A stretch of 64,000 nt of DNA from assembly GCF_947488835.1 (NCBI RefSeq), contig NZ_CANLBK010000001.1:682001-746000 (forward strand), in the 5' to 3' direction. Made by a program: the position numbers and the translations under genes. This DNA is from an uncultured Marinobacter sp. Its GTDB lineage: Bacteria > Pseudomonadota > Gammaproteobacteria > Pseudomonadales > Oleiphilaceae. Below the pieces are notes generated by a model. The model saw only the letters and a program-made list of their open reading frames with translations. It was not told where the DNA came from and searched no databases. This document shows, one piece after another, positions 63,158 to 64,000 of the stretch; position 1 is the first letter of the stretch, and each line of letters opens with the position of its first letter.

Positions 63158-64000
63158 TTATCTCAATCGTTTAGGATTGAATTCGATCGTAAACTGGCGA
63201 AAATAGGTTTCAAACGTGTCTCGCTCAGATGGCACCGGGTATCGGCTCAGTGACTTTACCGCACCCAGAGCGGAGTTATCGAACGCGGTGTTTCCACTAC
63301 TGGCCACCAGTTTAACGCTTGCCAGCTCGCCGGTTGGCAGCAAGGTGATCTGTAAACGCGCAGTCATGTCTTCGGTTGCCGATGAAGGCGGATACCACGC
63401 CTGGCTAAGCCTCTCACGAATCAACGCCTGATATTTCTGGCTTTCAGACAACATTTGGCTTTCACGGGCTTTCGCCGCTGCTGCTTGCTCCTGGCGACGC
63501 GCTTCATCTGCACGGGCCTTACGAGCCTGCTCTGCCTGAGCTTCCAACTGCCGCTCTTGCAACTTGCGTTCTGCTTCCAGACGTTTGCGCTCAGCTTCTT
63601 TGCGGGCCAGTTCTTCCTGCTTCTTACGCTCGGCTTCTTCGCGTTTTCGCTGCTCTTCCTTGCGCTGCCTTTCCTCTTCCGCCTTGCGCTTGGCTTCTTC
63701 CTGTCGCTTTTTCTCAGCGTCTGCTTCTGCCTTACGGCGCTCTCGTTCTTTTGCCTCTGCTTCGGCTTTCTGGCGCGCAGCCTCTCGCTGCTTTTGAACC
63801 TTTAACTCTTCAGCCTTGGCTTGCTCGCGCTTGCGTTCCTGCTCTTCAGCTTTGCGCTTGGCTTCTTCGCGTTTTTTCTGCTCGGCTGCTTTACGCGCCT
63901 CTTCTTCTTTCTGGCGCTGCTGCAATTCCGCCTGCTTCTGCTTTTCCAGTTCCTTCCGCTCCAGCTCCTTGTCGGGCTGATCAACCGGTTCAACAACCGG
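63158..64000 (-). CDS. tolA: TolA (N-terminus outside window)
   Basis: The frame runs from the stop at 63158 to the window edge without a start. Beginning PVVEPVDQPDKELERKELEK, it has a very long charged Lys/Glu/Ala/Arg helix (domain II) and the C-terminal domain III, SQKYQALIRERLSQAWYPPS and LASSGNTAFDNSALGAVKSL. The N-terminal membrane anchor is missing. TolA spans the periplasm to contact TolB and Pal. Confidence 0.93.
   Translation of the reverse strand, partial: PVVEPVDQPDKELERKELEKQKQAELQQRQKEEEARKAAEQKKREEAKRKAEEQERKREQAKAEELKVQKQREAARQKAEAEAKERERRKAEADAEKKRQEEAKRKAEEERQRKEEQRKREEAERKKQEELARKEAERKRLEAERKLQERQLEAQAEQARKARADEARRQEQAAAAKARESQMLSESQKYQALIRERLSQAWYPPSSATEDMTARLQITLLPTGELASVKLVASSGNTAFDNSALGAVKSLSRYPVPSERDTFETYFRQFTIEFNPKRLR

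Noticed and set aside
63455..63805. Hydrophobic plus-strand frame rich in Leu/Phe
   Set aside because: It is the reverse complement of the Lys/Glu/Ala-rich TolA helix, a well-known kind of false membrane protein.

Overview
The window looks like chromosome of a marine or halotolerant gammaproteobacterium, most like Marinobacter. This is inferred from gene content: opgGHD, galU, purC-bamC-dapA, bepA, nadA, tol-pal-cpoB, a TIGR04219-type outer-membrane barrel, and an osmotic and oxidative-stress gene set. No database search was possible, so family names come from motif recognition.

Layout. (1) 1-12 kb is ordinary chromosome. It holds a minus-strand periplasmic-glucan operon (barrel protein, opgG, opgH with an apparent frameshift, opgD running off the left edge). 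After it come galU, a small HTH regulator, a secreted lipase with an unknown exported partner, a DMT permease and tRNA-Val. (2) 12.2-43.2 kb is a roughly 31-kb accessory stress island lying between tRNA-Val and an IS5-type remnant. Intact members include PRC-barrel and CsbD proteins, a receiver-less sigma-54 activator, a DJ-1/PfpI protein and a six-gene glycoconjugate-like operon (PIG-L deacetylase, sucrose-phosphate-synthase/phosphatase fusion, two further glycosyltransferases, NodS-like methyltransferase, acyl-CoA-dehydrogenase-like protein). They also include a stand-alone LigD phosphoesterase domain, a YqjD/YqjE/DUF3618 membrane operon headed by a 22-residue microprotein, a metallothionein, DUF421, ChaB, DUF2231 and DUF2945 proteins, two tandem Cu/Zn superoxide dismutases with an SDR, and a CDF transporter. 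(3) 43.3-64 kb is ordinary chromosome again: an Ig-like lipoprotein with a FadL-like barrel, cytochrome c', cytochrome b561, a glutaredoxin, a PEP-CTERM VWA protein, a UDP-sugar epimerase, purC, bamC, dapA, an AI-2E family permease, tusA, bepA, nadA, two tRNA-Lys, cpoB, pal, tolB and partial tolA.

The island is visibly decaying and internally duplicated. Remnants can be read of a KatE-type catalase, ectoine hydroxylase, a PAS-GGDEF protein, CFA synthase, a FadJ-type dehydrogenase, a second CDF transporter, a second sigma-54 activator, a second YqjD-like gene cut by a crippled IS30 element, and a second copy of the ion-channel partner gene. One locus is an in-frame chimera of a sorbosone-dehydrogenase-like lipoprotein and a glutathione S-transferase. 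A 130-bp segment carrying the microprotein gene is perfectly repeated 15 kb away although its flanks have diverged. A second, 46-bp non-coding cassette occurs twice, about 13 kb apart.

The island's theme is survival under osmotic, oxidative and desiccation stress: compatible sugar or glycolipid synthesis, superoxide removal, envelope remodelling, metal handling and DNA end processing. Two sigma-54-like promoter candidates precede the first PRC-barrel gene and the second CsbD gene, which suggests that the sigma-54 activator encoded here may control part of it. The best candidate for an undescribed system is the six-gene operon at 17.0-23.8 kb.
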